Source of the DNA: Acinetobacter baretiae
GTDB taxonomy: Bacteria > Pseudomonadota > Gammaproteobacteria > Pseudomonadales > Moraxellaceae
Assembly (NCBI RefSeq): GCF_015627105.1
Contig: NZ_VTDM01000016.1
Coordinates: forward strand, 1 to 64,000
Length of the DNA: 64,000 nt
Reading direction: 5' to 3'
Within the stretch, counting starts at the first letter, position 1. Each line of letters starts with the position of its first letter. Positions 36,927-47,491 of this stretch are shown here, one piece after another. The translations under genes were made by a program, and so were the position numbers. The notes under the pieces were generated by a model that saw only the letters and a program-made list of their open reading frames with translations, made no database searches and was not told the origin of the DNA.

Positions 36927-37326
36927 AATCTGATGCCCATAGTGTTCCAATAACTCCTGTATATCCGATCACTTATGAAAGGCCGCATTATCCATCACGA
37001 TGACACTATTTTGGGGTAGTTCGGGAATAAGAAAATGCTCTACCCAAAAATGAAATACATCTGAATTAATTTTGCAGTCAAATAAGCCAACGCTAAATAA
37101 CTGATTCTCATACAATGCACCAATCGCATTGGTTTGGTTCTTTAATTGCCAGTTAAATGAGCCATAACATGGTGTTCCTTTCGGAGAATAACCGTAAGGT
37201 CTATAATCGTGCGATTTAAACCCGCTTTCATCAAGATAAACAATGGGGTGCTTTTGTTGAAGTTGATCTAAAGCTTCGATAAATTCTGATCTGAGGGATT
37301 CTTTGGCTTGAGGGTGGCGTAAGGTC
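36927..37326 (-). pseudogene. IS630 catalytic frame, nonsense codon and truncation
   Basis: In the -1 frame after the A7 run the sequence reads KTLRHPQAKESLRSEF, then HPIVYLDESGFKSHDYRP (first catalytic Asp) and SVIVMDNAAFHK (second catalytic Asp). A TGA follows where Arg or another residue is expected, then SDIQELLEHYGHQI runs to the truncation. The final FIEKTW block with the catalytic Glu is absent. Confidence 0.82.
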
Positions 37327-37624
37327 TTTTTTTCACTGTGATTCCTAAACGTTTTAATGCATAACCAATAGATGCAGCTGAGCAGGAAAAGCGTACAGCA
37401 CGCTCATATTGATAATCGTCTGGATATTTCTCAACATCCGCACGTAGTGCATCATCCTCAATTTTAAAAGGTTTCCGTGGGCGAGTTCTTTTAACCTCAA
37501 TTCGTTTTTTCCAACTTAAAATTGTATTTTTATCAATTTCAAATTGTGCAGAGACTGCTCGTATGGAATATCCTTCCTCAAGCTTCGCTATCACTTTTCG
37601 TCTAAAATGTTCTGAATAACTCAT
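37268..37624 (-). CDS. IS630 first-frame protein (helix-turn-helix part)
   Basis: A 118-residue first-frame product with MSYSEHFRRKVIAKLEEGYSIR split over a helix-turn-helix DNA-binding region and SWKKRIEVKR after it. Near its end the codons for V-K-K-R contain a run of seven A (complement of 37327-37333), a standard -1 slippery site (A AAA AAA G). The catalytic frame continues in the -1 frame from there, so the full transposase would be made by programmed frameshifting. In this copy the catalytic part is defective. Confidence 0.8.
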   Translation of the reverse strand: MSYSEHFRRKVIAKLEEGYSIRAVSAQFEIDKNTILSWKKRIEVKRTRPRKPFKIEDDALRADVEKYPDDYQYERAVRFSCSAASIGYALKRLGITVKKRPYATLKPKNPSDQNLSKL

Positions 37625-38573
37625 TTTTATATTGTCTTATATTTTTGATTGTTTGACTATACATCGACCATTTCACGAGAGATTAAACGTAATCAGGGAA
37701 ACCGAGGTTATCGTGCAAAACAAGCTCAAGCATTTTCACAACAACGTTGCTACCGTAAATTATCAACACTTTGTGACTTTGCTTATGCGTACATTTCTTA
37801 TCTCATTTTATAGAACTGGTCACCTGAACAGATTCATGGTGCTTTAACAGAACTTGGTTGGAAAGATGTGCCTTCGCATGAATGGATTTATCAATATGTC
37901 TATAAAGATAAAGAAAATGGTGGGGATTTACATCAATCATTAAGACACCAAAAAACCTATAGAAAACTTGGTTTTAAGAACCATGATCGACGTGGTCAAA
38001 TATCAAATAGATGCAGTATCCATGAGCTTGAAATGATCATTGATCAACGTCAACGACTCGGTGATTTTGAGGGTGATACAGTGATTGGGCAACATCATAA
38101 AGGGGCTGTTTTAACACTTGTAGAGCACAAGAGTTTATACGTACACATTGTTCATCTTGGTGGAACAAGAGCAACAATGTGTACGATCAATCACTGTATT
38201 GATCGATTGAAAATGAGCCATGCATGTAGCGTGACCTTCGATAATGGGAAAGAGTTTTCTGAACATCAACGTATTCGAGAACAAGGTATTGATACTTATT
38301 TTGCAGATCCATATCGATCAAATCAGCGAGCAAGAAATGAAAATACCAATGGTTTAATTCGTCAGTATCTGCCAAAATCATCGTCATTCGAGCACGTGAC
38401 ACAGGCAGGGATTCAAGTCATTGAGGATGCTTTAAACAGTCGTCCTCGAAAGAGTTTGGGCTAGTTAACCCCTAGTGAAGTCATGGCTGGTTTTTATACC
38501 GTTGCACTTGTTGCTTGAATCCGCCAAATATTATCTTACAAAGTTGAATAATAGATATATTTTAGTCATAATT

Positions 38574-39311
38574 TTATTGTGTATTTGGAAAATTCTTTTT
38601 CCAAGATATATATCTAAAAGGTAGACTGAAATGCCTTATGAAGCCAGCAATTAATCTCAAGAGAATATTTGGAGATACAAAAGTACCTCTGTCAGCCTCT
38701 AAATGGCTTTCAAAATTAATAAAATCCTCAGTTACAAGGATATCTGAAAAATGTACAATAGATACACCATTTTTTTCAAAATAACTCCAATAATCAGCAG
38801 GAACCTTTAGTTGAGAATTAATCCCTAAAATTTTCTTTGCTCCTGATTTTGATATAGAGTAACCGACTGTTCCGCAGTTCCATTGTTTGTACGGCAAACG
38901 CACATAGCCATCATATATTTTAATTTTTATAGATGGACGCACAAATTTCATTATCTTTGATAATTTGATATCAACTTTAGAGTATCCAAAAATAACAACA
39001 TCATATTTTTCATGAAGATTTTGAACAACTTTAAAGTAGCTCATAAAATCATTGTTTAGAACTGCATCATCCTCTAAAATAATACCATAACTTTTATTTT
39101 TTTCAATTACATCTTTATAAATCATTAAATGACTATAAGCACAAGCTTTTTCACCATTAGTTAAAGACATATTAGCTTTATTTAAAATATTTTCTGGTAT
39201 ATTTTTAGGTGTATAAGCATCAAAAAACTCAAATTCTTTATTAATTAATTTTAACTGTGAAGAAATTTTATCTCTTCTTTTGTGATCAGATTTCAAAGAT
39301 AAAACATACAT
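38574..39311 (-). CDS. Glycosyltransferase family 25 (LPS/capsule) protein
   Basis: A 245-residue GT25 enzyme. It opens MYVLSLKSDHKRRDKISSQL, and has FEFFDAY, LTNGEKACAYSHLMIYKDV and the metal-binding YGIILEDDAVLNNDF. The C-terminal half contains WNCGTVGYSISKSGAKK and a late ED motif. It is the last gene of the minus-strand capsule run, ending just outside the IS30 element, so its position downstream was probably shaped by the insertion. Acceptor and sugar are unknown; GT25 enzymes are often galactosyl- or glucosyltransferases. Confidence 0.88.
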   Translation of the reverse strand: MYVLSLKSDHKRRDKISSQLKLINKEFEFFDAYTPKNIPENILNKANMSLTNGEKACAYSHLMIYKDVIEKNKSYGIILEDDAVLNNDFMSYFKVVQNLHEKYDVVIFGYSKVDIKLSKIMKFVRPSIKIKIYDGYVRLPYKQWNCGTVGYSISKSGAKKILGINSQLKVPADYWSYFEKNGVSIVHFSDILVTEDFINFESHLEADRGTFVSPNILLRLIAGFIRHFSLPFRYISWKKNFPNTQ

Positions 39312-39326
39312 AAAATACCTATAAAT

Positions 39327-40283
39327 TTAGCGTAGTTTTTTTATAAAACATAAAACTATAAAAAACCAGGGTAAGCAAAAGAAATATGAGAAAAAACCAG
39401 ATCTAGTTGCCATCATATAATTATCGACAGTCAGTGTAAAGAGAAGTGCTGAATATAAATAAATACATAATAATTTTTTTTCAATTTCAGTATAAATAGC
39501 TCTATGGTTGAATAATAAAATTACCATCAAGGATATTATTATCATTACAGTCAACCTTAGATATGAAAAACCATCAAAATCAGAGTTTGAATTCCAATCA
39601 TAAAAACCCGTTTTCATCAAAATATTTCTTTTAATAATTTCAGGGAAAACATTAATATTATTATTTATATTTTCTAAAATAAATGATGATAATGTTTGAT
39701 ACTTTAAACCACATAACATATATATTAGAATAAGAGACTGAAAATACTTATTTATTAAAAATCTATATATTTCTTTATAAAAAATAACAACTGGAAGAAA
39801 TATAAAAGCAGACAAATGAGAACATACAGCTATTACAAACCAAAATATAGATTTTTTTCTAGATTCTGTTAAAAGACATAAAAGTATAAAAGTAATACTT
39901 AAAGATTGTCTTGATAGAAATATCATCATATCTAAAAAAGGGGGATATAATGTAGATATTAAAAAAGTAGAAGATAAGTATAATCTATTTTTAAAAAACA
40001 CATAATCAATCTTAATAAAAACAGGCAAAAATAATAGAAGTTTAAAGAAAGTATATAAATAAAAATCTGCCCCTAATATATTAAAAAAATACATTAACGA
40101 GGAAACACCTATTTCTGCACCAAACGGTAATGTATCACTTTTAATATTATCATAAATGTTAAAATAGTTAAGATTATCAGAATCTAGCTCCAATCTAAAA
40201 TAAACACAAAATAATAATACAATAAAATACAATATAGAATACAATATATACTTATATGCCGATATTCTAGAAAAACTGATCAT
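39327..40283 (-). CDS. wzy: EpsG-like polysaccharide polymerase (Wzy)
   Basis: A 318-residue integral membrane protein with about nine to ten hydrophobic segments and a long loop. Features typical of the EpsG/Wzy family are the SRQSLSITFILLCLL helix following FLDMMIFL, and a conserved SHLSAFIFLPVV helix with His. It sits in the capsule cluster with a Wzx flippase, Wza, Wzb and Wzc, and no other polymerase candidate is in the locus, so it is assigned as the repeat-unit polymerase. The low GC content is normal for wzy genes. Confidence 0.75.
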   Translation of the reverse strand: MISFSRISAYKYILYSILYFIVLLFCVYFRLELDSDNLNYFNIYDNIKSDTLPFGAEIGVSSLMYFFNILGADFYLYTFFKLLLFLPVFIKIDYVFFKNRLYLSSTFLISTLYPPFLDMMIFLSRQSLSITFILLCLLTESRKKSIFWFVIAVCSHLSAFIFLPVVIFYKEIYRFLINKYFQSLILIYMLCGLKYQTLSSFILENINNNINVFPEIIKRNILMKTGFYDWNSNSDFDGFSYLRLTVMIIISLMVILLFNHRAIYTEIEKKLLCIYLYSALLFTLTVDNYMMATRSGFFSYFFCLPWFFIVLCFIKKLR

Positions 40284-40338
40284 TCTAACTGATTCAACCT
40301 ATATATTAAATTTAATAACTAAATAGTAAATTTTGGGT

Positions 40339-41238
40339 TTAGTCTACACTCAAAATTAAGCTTTTTCGATTTTTAAAATTATATTTTAAAAAAACTCCTA
40401 TAGGCCTTCTCATTTCGGAAGTTATTTTCAATAAAAATGGTTTAGAAATTTTATTTTGATTTCTCACTAAAAGACACAATGCTAAAGCATATCCATTCCA
40501 ATTAAATTTGTAGTTATAATAATGCCCTACTTGAGCCGAAGATGCATATAAAATATTATACTTTTTTCTTTCTAAACACAGAATCGCTGAAATATAACAT
40601 AAAAGGTATTCTGTATGAGTTAAATTTTGAATAATCGATTTATCCTTTATAACTTCTTCATAATACTTCTTTGGTTCTTGACTCAAAATACAAGCTTTAA
40701 ACTCATCTCTCCAAGCAACAATAAATTCACTTTTTACTGGAGCTGCAATAAACCAATTCTCTGTTATAGGCTTATTAAAGTTTGTTGTACATTCATCAGA
40801 GAAAAATACAAATGCATCTTGATCATTAAACTTCTCAAAAATCCACTCTAAATCTCTTGTTAGAAATATTGAAGCATCAATCCAAATCCCTCCGTATTTA
40901 GCCAATAGCTCTAACCTAACGAGATCGGCTCTTTGTGCCATTAATATATCATTATTAAATGTAGGTAAATCTATATATTGAGTTACTGTATTAAAGTTTA
41001 AGATATTAATTTCATAGTTATCACAGTATTTTTGAACACTAGCAAAACATAATCTAACTATTTCTGGAATATCCTCCCCATCCCAAAACATCCAAATTAC
41101 TCTTGGAATTGTTTTTTTATTATTTTGATATTTATGCTCATTATTGATTTCAATATACTTTATAAGAATTTCTTCTTTTTTTAAAAGAAAAAATACTTTA
41201 TAAATTGCTAAAATAAAATTAAATAATTTATTAATCAT
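40339..41238 (-). CDS. Capsular polysaccharide glycosyltransferase (Caps_synth/GT32-like)
   Basis: A 299-residue cytoplasmic transferase with the DXD-type Gly_transf_sug/Caps_synth fold. IPRVIWMFWDGEDIPEIV marks the first strand, QRADLVRLELLAKYGGIWIDAS contains the D-x-D-like metal motif, and ENWFIAAP follows. It lies two bases from the wzx stop on the same strand and is therefore part of the main operon. Its donor sugar is unknown. Confidence 0.85.
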   Translation of the reverse strand: MINKLFNFILAIYKVFFLLKKEEILIKYIEINNEHKYQNNKKTIPRVIWMFWDGEDIPEIVRLCFASVQKYCDNYEINILNFNTVTQYIDLPTFNNDILMAQRADLVRLELLAKYGGIWIDASIFLTRDLEWIFEKFNDQDAFVFFSDECTTNFNKPITENWFIAAPVKSEFIVAWRDEFKACILSQEPKKYYEEVIKDKSIIQNLTHTEYLLCYISAILCLERKKYNILYASSAQVGHYYNYKFNWNGYALALCLLVRNQNKISKPFLLKITSEMRRPIGVFLKYNFKNRKSLILSVD

Positions 41239-41239
41239 C

Positions 41240-42529
41240 CTAACGTCCTAACACATACTTAACAGAGTGTAAAATTGAAGAAAAACTAAGTTGTGTCCAG
41301 GATAATACGTGAATTCCTCTTCTACGTAAAAAATGTATTTGATATAGTGTTATAGCTATTTCACTAATAGTCCAAATTATAGCTATAGTAATTGCACCTC
41401 CATATGGCAATACTATATAGCTTAAGAAAATACTAAATATAGAAACTATTACTTGTATTTTAACAAAATATCTGTCCATACCCAAATTCAACATAATTTG
41501 GCCACCAATTAAAATCCCATAAAAAACAGCTACAAGTCCAAAAGATAAAATAATTAAAATCAAATATGACTGTAAAAACTCTATACCAAAAAGTATATAT
41601 ATTATAAAGTACCCTAGAGTTATTAAACCTGTAGCCATAATTAATACTATTAAATTAAATATTGGAATAATTTTTTTTACTGCTTCTAAGCCCTTCAACT
41701 CATTTTCTCCGAATTTTTTTGCTAAAACAGGAAAAATTACTTGATAAATTGGCATAGCAATAATATTTTTTGCAAGTTCTATAATTTTTTGTGCTGAGCC
41801 ATAATAGCCGACTTCAGCTTTTGTTGTTAATGCTCCAAGGATCACTATACCAGTTGTAGTATAAAGATTTGTTACTATGCTAGATAAGAATAGAAACTTA
41901 TCTTCTTTTAAATAAATAAATACATCTATAGGCTTTTCTATTCTGAATTTTATATCATATTTTATACATATATATATAAAACTAAAAATAGCAATTACTA
42001 AATTTGAAAAATTTAGTAATAATGCATACTCTAAAATATCATCTTTAGACTTTATTAAAAATACTATACCTACAGTTACTACTAGTTTAGTAATAAAATT
42101 AAAAATCGCTATTTCTTTAAAATTATTATGAGCTTGTAAGAACCACATATTTGTAAATACAGGTACTAAACATGAAATAAAAAATATAATTAGCAATAAA
42201 AAATTCTGTCTTAGATTCTGTATAAAATACAAGCTAAAACTAAAAAGAACAATACTAATTAACAATAAAAATATTCTTGCAGTTAATATTACATTAAAAA
42301 CTTTTATAGGATTCAGTTTTTCCTTAGATATCCGTCTTACTCCTGTAAAATTAAAAGAATAATCTACTAATAATACAAAATACGCTGTAATAGCTGTTAT
42401 ATAAGTTATTAATCCAAGGTTCTCAGGACCAAATGCCCGAGCAAGAATTGGAATATTTATTAATGGTAAAAGATAGTTAGCAATTTGAACTACCAACATA
42501 TAAGATAAATTTTTTAAATGACTATTCAT
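41240..42529 (-). CDS. wzx: Polysaccharide repeat-unit flippase (Wzx)
   Basis: A 429-residue membrane protein of the MATE-like PST family with about 12 helices. LSYMLVVQIANYLLPLINIPILAR splits over the first helix, followed by FGPENLGLITY and a YGSAQKIIELAKNIIAMP block, typical of O-antigen/capsule flippases. It moves lipid-linked repeat units across the inner membrane. Its start overlaps the end of rmlC by eight bases, tying it to the rml genes in one transcript. Confidence 0.9.
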   Translation of the reverse strand: MNSHLKNLSYMLVVQIANYLLPLINIPILARAFGPENLGLITYITAITAYFVLLVDYSFNFTGVRRISKEKLNPIKVFNVILTARIFLLLISIVLFSFSLYFIQNLRQNFLLLIIFFISCLVPVFTNMWFLQAHNNFKEIAIFNFITKLVVTVGIVFLIKSKDDILEYALLLNFSNLVIAIFSFIYICIKYDIKFRIEKPIDVFIYLKEDKFLFLSSIVTNLYTTTGIVILGALTTKAEVGYYGSAQKIIELAKNIIAMPIYQVIFPVLAKKFGENELKGLEAVKKIIPIFNLIVLIMATGLITLGYFIIYILFGIEFLQSYLILIILSFGLVAVFYGILIGGQIMLNLGMDRYFVKIQVIVSIFSIFLSYIVLPYGGAITIAIIWTISEIAITLYQIHFLRRRGIHVLSWTQLSFSSILHSVKYVLGR

Positions 42530-43079
42530 TATTTTTGAAACTATTAGCTTGCTTATCCTTTTCAGTAAGCTTTAAATCGAAAGAGTCATCAATAGGCCAA
42601 TCTATAGCAATGTTTGCATCATTCCACACAATAGATCGTTCACATGCTTTAGAATAGTAATTGGTTGTCTTGTATAAAAACTGAGTATTATCTTCTAATG
42701 CAACAAAACCGTGTGCAAAGCCAGCAGGTATCCAAAACTGCTTATGGTTTTCACCACTTAATTCTAACCCGACCCATTGCCCAAAAGTTTCTGAGTCTTT
42801 ACGTATGTCTACGGCTACATCCCAAGCTCGTCCTTGCACTACACGCACTAATTTACCTTGGGCATGTGGATTTAATTGGTAATGTAACCCACGTAACACA
42901 CCTTTTTGTGAGTATGAGTGGTTGTCTTGTACAAAATGAGGAACATCTAAATGACGCTCACGAAGTGCCTGTTCAAAATTTTGTTGGTTAAAACTTTCCA
43001 TAAACCAACCACGGTCATCACCAAATACTCTAGGCTCTAAAATAAGTAAGCCTTCAATTTTTGTTTCAATAATGTTCAT
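42522..43079 (-). CDS. rmlC: dTDP-4-dehydrorhamnose 3,5-epimerase
   Basis: A 185-residue cupin epimerase in dTDP-L-rhamnose synthesis. VFGDDRGWFMESFN, the catalytic-His block QDNHSYSQKGVLRGLHYQ, GKLVRVVQGRAWDVAVDIR and FAHGFVAL are all present. It follows rmlA by 13 bases and overlaps wzx. Length is normal. Confidence 0.96.
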   Translation of the reverse strand: MNIIETKIEGLLILEPRVFGDDRGWFMESFNQQNFEQALRERHLDVPHFVQDNHSYSQKGVLRGLHYQLNPHAQGKLVRVVQGRAWDVAVDIRKDSETFGQWVGLELSGENHKQFWIPAGFAHGFVALEDNTQFLYKTTNYYSKACERSIVWNDANIAIDWPIDDSFDLKLTEKDKQANSFKNNE

Positions 43080-43092
43080 TGTATATATTCCA

Positions 43093-43995
43093 TTATGCTT
43101 TCGCTTGGTGTTCTTGGTAAAGCTTAATCAAATACTGGCCATAACCTGTTTTTTTGAAAAATTCACCACGTGCTAAAAGTTGTTCAGGACTAATCCAACC
43201 ATTGTTAAATGAAATTTCCTCTAAAGTTGCCACTTTTAAACCTTGGCGATGCTCAATTGTTTGCACAAACTGACTAGCTTCAAGCAAAGAATCGTGTGTA
43301 CCTGTGTCTAACCATGCAAAACCACGACCTAACACTTCAACATTAAGTTTTTCTTGCTCTAAATATACGTTATTTACATCTGTAATTTCTAATTCACCAC
43401 GGTGTGATGGTTTAATATTTTTAGCAATTTCAACCACGCTATTGTCATAAAAATAAAGACCCGTCACGGCATAATTAGATTTTGGTTGGGCTGGCTTTTC
43501 TTCAATACTTAAAGCTTGACCGTGTTGGTCAAAATCTACCACACCAAAACGTTCAGGATCATTCACATAATAGCCAAATACTGTTGCACCTTGCTCTTGT
43601 TGCGCAGCCCGTTTTAGTTGATCACTAAAGTGTTGGCCATAAAAGATGTTATCGCCTAATATCAGACATACGTTATCTTGAGCAATAAACTCTTCACCTA
43701 AAATAAAGGCTTGAGCAAGACCATCTGGAGATGGCTGTACTTTATACGACAGCTTAATACCAAGCTCTTCGCCTGTACCTAGCAGTTTTTCAAAGTTTGG
43801 AAGGTCTTCTGGCGTAGAAATAATTAAAATTTCACGAATACCTGCAAGCATCAATACCGATAATGGATAATAAATCATTGGTTTATCATAAATCGGTAAA
43901 AGCTGTTTTGATGTGCCCATCGTAATTGGATACAAACGTGTACCAGATCCACCTGCTAAAATAATGCCTTTACGCTGTTTTGTTGTTTGACTCAT
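43093..43995 (-). CDS. rmlA: Glucose-1-phosphate thymidylyltransferase
   Basis: A 300-residue enzyme that makes dTDP-glucose, the first step to dTDP-L-rhamnose. The ATG at 43995 overlaps the rmlD stop (ATGA) and gives [23 protein letters not shown] in two blocks; the longer upstream frame lies inside rmlD and is rejected. [38 protein letters not shown] and [20 protein letters not shown] are diagnostic. Confidence 0.97.
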   Translation of the reverse strand: MSQTTKQRKGIILAGGSGTRLYPITMGTSKQLLPIYDKPMIYYPLSVLMLAGIREILIISTPEDLPNFEKLLGTGEELGIKLSYKVQPSPDGLAQAFILGEEFIAQDNVCLILGDNIFYGQHFSDQLKRAAQQEQGATVFGYYVNDPERFGVVDFDQHGQALSIEEKPAQPKSNYAVTGLYFYDNSVVEIAKNIKPSHRGELEITDVNNVYLEQEKLNVEVLGRGFAWLDTGTHDSLLEASQFVQTIEHRQGLKVATLEEISFNNGWISPEQLLARGEFFKKTGYGQYLIKLYQEHQAKA

Positions 43996-44900
43996 GATAA
44001 TATTTCTCCGAGCGTATGTGCTACGCCTTGCTGCCATGTTGGCAAGTGTATTTTAAAATTGTGCGTTAATTTTTCTGTATTTAAGCGAGAGTTTAACGGA
44101 CGTATTGCAGGTGTTGGGTAACTTTCAGTGTTTATAGCATTCACTTTTTTTAACATGTGTTGTTCACCCAATCTTTCTGCGGTTGCAAAAATAAATTGAG
44201 CATAATCAAACCAAGAGGTTTCACCCTGTGGTGCTAAGTGATAATGCCCAAGTAAAGATGTTTGTAGACTTGGGTTTAATACATAATAGCGTATAGCTTG
44301 AGCAGTAACATCTGCAATCAGTGCTGCGCTGGTGGGTGCTCCAATTTGATCTGCAATAATACCAAGCTCTTCTTTCATTGCCGCCAATTTAAGCATCGTT
44401 TTAATAAAATTATGCCCATGTGTACCATAAACCCAACTGGTGCGAAAATTTAAAAATGCCACATCTGTTTGTTCAAGCGCAATTTCACCGGCACGTTTGC
44501 TATGTCCATACACATTATTTGGAGCAGTTGCATCTGTTTCAGACCATGCTGTTGTGCCTTGGCCAGAAAACACATAATCTGTCGAATAATGTATCAAAAG
44601 TGCATTGTATTTTTTTGCTTGTACTGCCAAATGCTTTACGGCCAAATGGTTAATGAGGTCTGCTTGCTGTTGCTCTGTTTCAGCGCGATCTACTGCTGTA
44701 TAAGCAGAAGCATTGACGACAATATTTGGCTGATACTGTGTAAAAACATCTGCTATATCGTTAAAATTCGCAATATCTCCACTCAGCCCCAGTGTAGGAT
44801 GTATTTGACGATCTAAAGCCAATACATCGCCTAAAGGCTGTAAAGCACGTTGTAGCTCCCAGCCAACTTGTCCATTTTTACCTAACAGTAGTATTTTCAT
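43992..44900 (-). CDS. rmlD: dTDP-4-dehydrorhamnose reductase
   Basis: A 302-residue short-chain reductase, the last step to dTDP-L-rhamnose. [16 protein letters not shown] forms the nucleotide-binding start; an upstream TTG two codons earlier is less likely. Catalytic motif YSTDYVFSG with the downstream YGHSKRAGE (Tyr-x3-Lys) is intact, as is the FRTSWVYG strand. With rmlB, rmlA and rmlC it shows that rhamnose is a component of the polysaccharide. Confidence 0.96.
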   Translation of the reverse strand: MKILLLGKNGQVGWELQRALQPLGDVLALDRQIHPTLGLSGDIANFNDIADVFTQYQPNIVVNASAYTAVDRAETEQQQADLINHLAVKHLAVQAKKYNALLIHYSTDYVFSGQGTTAWSETDATAPNNVYGHSKRAGEIALEQTDVAFLNFRTSWVYGTHGHNFIKTMLKLAAMKEELGIIADQIGAPTSAALIADVTAQAIRYYVLNPSLQTSLLGHYHLAPQGETSWFDYAQFIFATAERLGEQHMLKKVNAINTESYPTPAIRPLNSRLNTEKLTHNFKIHLPTWQQGVAHTLGEILS

Positions 44901-44917
44901 TGCCAATTATCTCAACG

Positions 44918-45985
44918 TTAGGTGGTGTACTGTTGTGTTAACCAATTTTTGTAGTCACCACTTTGTACATTTTCAATCCACTGTGTATTCTCTAAATACC
45001 ACTGCACTGTTTTTCTTAAACCTGTTTCAAAGCTTTCTACAGGTGTCCAACCAAGATCTTTTTCAATTTTACTGGCATCGATTGCATAACGTAAGTCATG
45101 ACCCGGACGATCTTTAACATACGTAATTAAGTCTTGGTATTGTTTGATTCCTGCTGGTTTATTTGGTGCTAACTCTTCTAATAACGTACAAATAGATTGT
45201 ACAACATCTATATTTTTTTGTTCATTATGACCACCAATATTGTAGGTTTCCCCGATTTTGGCTTCTGTTACGACGTTGTACAATGCACGTGCATGGTCTT
45301 CTACATATAACCAGTCTCGTATTTGCTCACCATTGCCATATACAGGCAATGGTTTACCAGCTAAAGCATTTAAAATAATTAAAGGAATTAATTTTTCAGG
45401 AAAGTGATACGGACCATAGTTGTTTGAACAATTGGTTAAAACAACAGGTAACCCATATGTTCTATGCCACGCACGCACTAAATGATCTGAACTGGCCTTA
45501 CTTGCAGAATATGGCGAACTTGGTGCATACGGTGTTGTTTCGGTAAATAGGTCATCTGTACCTTCTAAGTCACCATAAACTTCATCTGTAGAAATATGAT
45601 GAAAACGAAAAGCTTTTTTTTGACTTGGCTCTAAATTGTTCCAATAAAAACGTGTGGCTTCTAAGAGTTGATAAGTACCGATAATATTGGTTTCAATAAA
45701 ATCTTGTGAACCTGTAATTGAGCGGTCTACATGTGACTCTGCGGCCAAGTGCATCACTAAATCTGGCTGAAATGTTTTAAACAGTTGGTCTAATCCTGCA
45801 CGGTCACAAATATCTGTGTGTGAAAATTGGTAACGCTCATTGGTCGCTACGCTCTCAAGTGACTCTAAATTACCTGCATAAGTGAGTTTATCTACATTTA
45901 AAACATGGTGTGCTGTGTTTTGAATAATATGGCGCACAACTGCTGACCCAATAAACCCTGCACCACCTGTAACTAAAATATTCAT
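44918..45985 (-). CDS. rmlB: dTDP-glucose 4,6-dehydratase
   Basis: A 355-residue SDR-type dehydratase. [20 protein letters not shown] opens the NAD fold, [12 protein letters not shown] and [11 protein letters not shown] carry catalytic residues, [15 protein letters not shown] has the Tyr-x3-Lys pair, and [18 protein letters not shown] is diagnostic of RmlB. The ATG at 45985 is preferred over one nine bases upstream. First gene of rmlBDAC, 17 bases before rmlD. Confidence 0.97.
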   Translation of the reverse strand: MNILVTGGAGFIGSAVVRHIIQNTAHHVLNVDKLTYAGNLESLESVATNERYQFSHTDICDRAGLDQLFKTFQPDLVMHLAAESHVDRSITGSQDFIETNIIGTYQLLEATRFYWNNLEPSQKKAFRFHHISTDEVYGDLEGTDDLFTETTPYAPSSPYSASKASSDHLVRAWHRTYGLPVVLTNCSNNYGPYHFPEKLIPLIILNALAGKPLPVYGNGEQIRDWLYVEDHARALYNVVTEAKIGETYNIGGHNEQKNIDVVQSICTLLEELAPNKPAGIKQYQDLITYVKDRPGHDLRYAIDASKIEKDLGWTPVESFETGLRKTVQWYLENTQWIENVQSGDYKNWLTQQYTT

Positions 45986-46017
45986 GTATAACACACCATT
46001 ATATTGATTTAACTTTA

Positions 46018-47463
46018 TTAAAAAACGAGTGGAAACTTCACACCCAAAGAAACACCATTATCAAAACTGCGGTACTCTGAGCGTCCTGCCCAACCATTAA
46101 GCTGTATTTCATAGCCTGGTTTAAATGTGTTAGTCCAACCTAACTCTAGTGCTTTCAAAGTATCTTTTTGATTAAATGCATAGTTAATCGCAAGGTCAGA
46201 TTGATTGACCTTTGCATATAGTACTCTGGCTTTAAGACGATTCATTGGATCAAGCTGTATGTTGCCACCCATACTATACATTTGACCGTCCCCCCCCATG
46301 GCATGCCCAATAGGGTAACCATATTGGTAATAACCATCTGTATATTGATGATGACTATATGTATAACCCTCAACTTTACCACTCGTACGGGTATCGGCCC
46401 ATTCTGCATATAGCTGGTAAGGTAGGCCATTGTAACTTGAAGAAAAGTCTATACCCGCCAAATACAAATTACGCGATGGCAATTTGCCAGACTCATCTTC
46501 CCCAATCATTTGCCCATATACAGCCAAAGGCATATTTAATAAAGGCTGTAAATTTAAACGAGCATCAAATCCTGCAAGTTGGTTCGAAGCATTTTCATTA
46601 TTTACACAGCCTGCACTGTTACAGTCATTGTCGTTACCAATAATGGCATTCCAATATGCACTCGAATCACTAGGTTGCCCTTTACCACCAATTTGTATAG
46701 TACGAGATGCTCCAAGTTCTAAAAAACTAAACGGCTGTATGGTTAAGCGCATACCTAAAAGTTTGGCCTGTGGCACTGCTGTATAGTGCTGTAATTGACC
46801 TGCAAACAGTTGATATTGCCACGGGCCTAGCCAAGACAGCCATTTGGTTTCAAATGCTTGTTGCTCTGCACGTTGGGCTGAAAAACCCACCACTGGCCGT
46901 GTTGCATCACCACGAATTAAACTGCCATCTTGCCCAGGGCCCCACCACACTGGTACATCACCAAAACTTAGCCATTGGTTCCATAGTTTTGCTGCTGCAT
47001 ATGAGCCATTTAGGTTAAGTTTGCTATTAGTCTTAATACGTTGTTTATCTTCAATATTCGTTTGTAAATGTATGTCCCAATCTGCTGTACTGTGCTGCAA
47101 TGTTAGTCCTGCTTCGTACTGAGCTTGCGTATTTGCAGTGTCTGCAAATGCAGAAGGTAAGCGGTTTTGGTCGCTCGCCACTTTAATCTGCGCAGTTGCA
47201 AGTGAGGCTGGTTTTAATTTTTGTGCAACAGCATCTAATACTTTTTGCTGTGCATTATTTTTCACTGTTGCTTGTGTTAAGGCACTCGTGACTGCATCTG
47301 CACTAATCGGCCAAGTCGAGGTACTTAACTGTATTACACCTTGTTGGTTTAACCAATTTAAGTCTGAGCGTAAATTACTGTCATTTAACAATAACGCTTG
47401 TGCAGATGCAAATGTAGTACTTAGCCCCAATGCAGACAGCAACAATATTTTTTTAAACAACAT
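46018..47463 (-). CDS. wzi: Capsule assembly Wzi family outer-membrane protein
   Basis: A 481-residue exported protein. Residues 1-~22 are a signal peptide ending FASA. The remainder is a periplasmic helical part followed by a beta-barrel with alternating hydrophobic strands and a terminal Phe (VKFPLVF), as in outer-membrane barrels. [11 protein letters not shown] and [15 protein letters not shown] are recognisable Wzi blocks. Wzi anchors capsule at the cell surface. It lies 28 bases after wzc and before rmlB, within the export module. Confidence 0.87.
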   Translation of the reverse strand: MLFKKILLLSALGLSTTFASAQALLLNDSNLRSDLNWLNQQGVIQLSTSTWPISADAVTSALTQATVKNNAQQKVLDAVAQKLKPASLATAQIKVASDQNRLPSAFADTANTQAQYEAGLTLQHSTADWDIHLQTNIEDKQRIKTNSKLNLNGSYAAAKLWNQWLSFGDVPVWWGPGQDGSLIRGDATRPVVGFSAQRAEQQAFETKWLSWLGPWQYQLFAGQLQHYTAVPQAKLLGMRLTIQPFSFLELGASRTIQIGGKGQPSDSSAYWNAIIGNDNDCNSAGCVNNENASNQLAGFDARLNLQPLLNMPLAVYGQMIGEDESGKLPSRNLYLAGIDFSSSYNGLPYQLYAEWADTRTSGKVEGYTYSHHQYTDGYYQYGYPIGHAMGGDGQMYSMGGNIQLDPMNRLKARVLYAKVNQSDLAINYAFNQKDTLKALELGWTNTFKPGYEIQLNGWAGRSEYRSFDNGVSLGVKFPLVF

Positions 47464-47491
47464 ACTTTCCTCGACTTTATTTTATTTTGGG

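Larger units (their letters stand above)
36927..37661 (-). mobile_element. IS630-family element, truncated at its 3' end
   Basis: The 5' terminal repeat lies at 37647-37661 (GATTGTTTGACTATA) and the element reads toward lower coordinates. Identity with the copy at the window start ends at 36927, so about 145 bases including the other terminal repeat are missing, together with about 30 bases of the IS30 host gene. A deletion after insertion explains both losses. Confidence 0.85.
36848..38518 (+). pseudogene. IS30-family transposase, interrupted and with internal stops
   Basis: The first ~28 residues (MNQYTQLSQEERYEIYAALK) are the classic IS30 N-terminus. Reading resumes after the IS630 insert with STISREIKRNQGNRGYRAKQA, leaving roughly ten codons of the helix-turn-helix missing. 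A TAG then interrupts the frame near 37813. The core DDE domain follows (GDFEGDTVIG, VTFDNGKEF, ARNENTNGLIRQYLPK). A further TAG at 38462-38464 precedes the expected LTPSEV C-terminus and the true TGA at 38516-38518. The protein cannot be functional. Confidence 0.88.
36748..38522 (+). mobile_element. Defective IS30-family element, split by an IS630 copy
   Basis: Imperfect ~23-bp terminal repeats bound the element: GGATTCAA-N5-AAGTGCAACG at 36748-36770, and its counterpart as the complement of 38500-38522. The transposase gene between them is interrupted at 36927-37661 by an IS630 element and also carries two internal stop codons. No clear direct repeat was seen at the ends. Confidence 0.85.

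Noticed and set aside
37632-37847. 71-codon frame within the IS30 element
   Set aside because: It is out of frame with the IS30 transposase, whose correct frame is readable through the same stretch.
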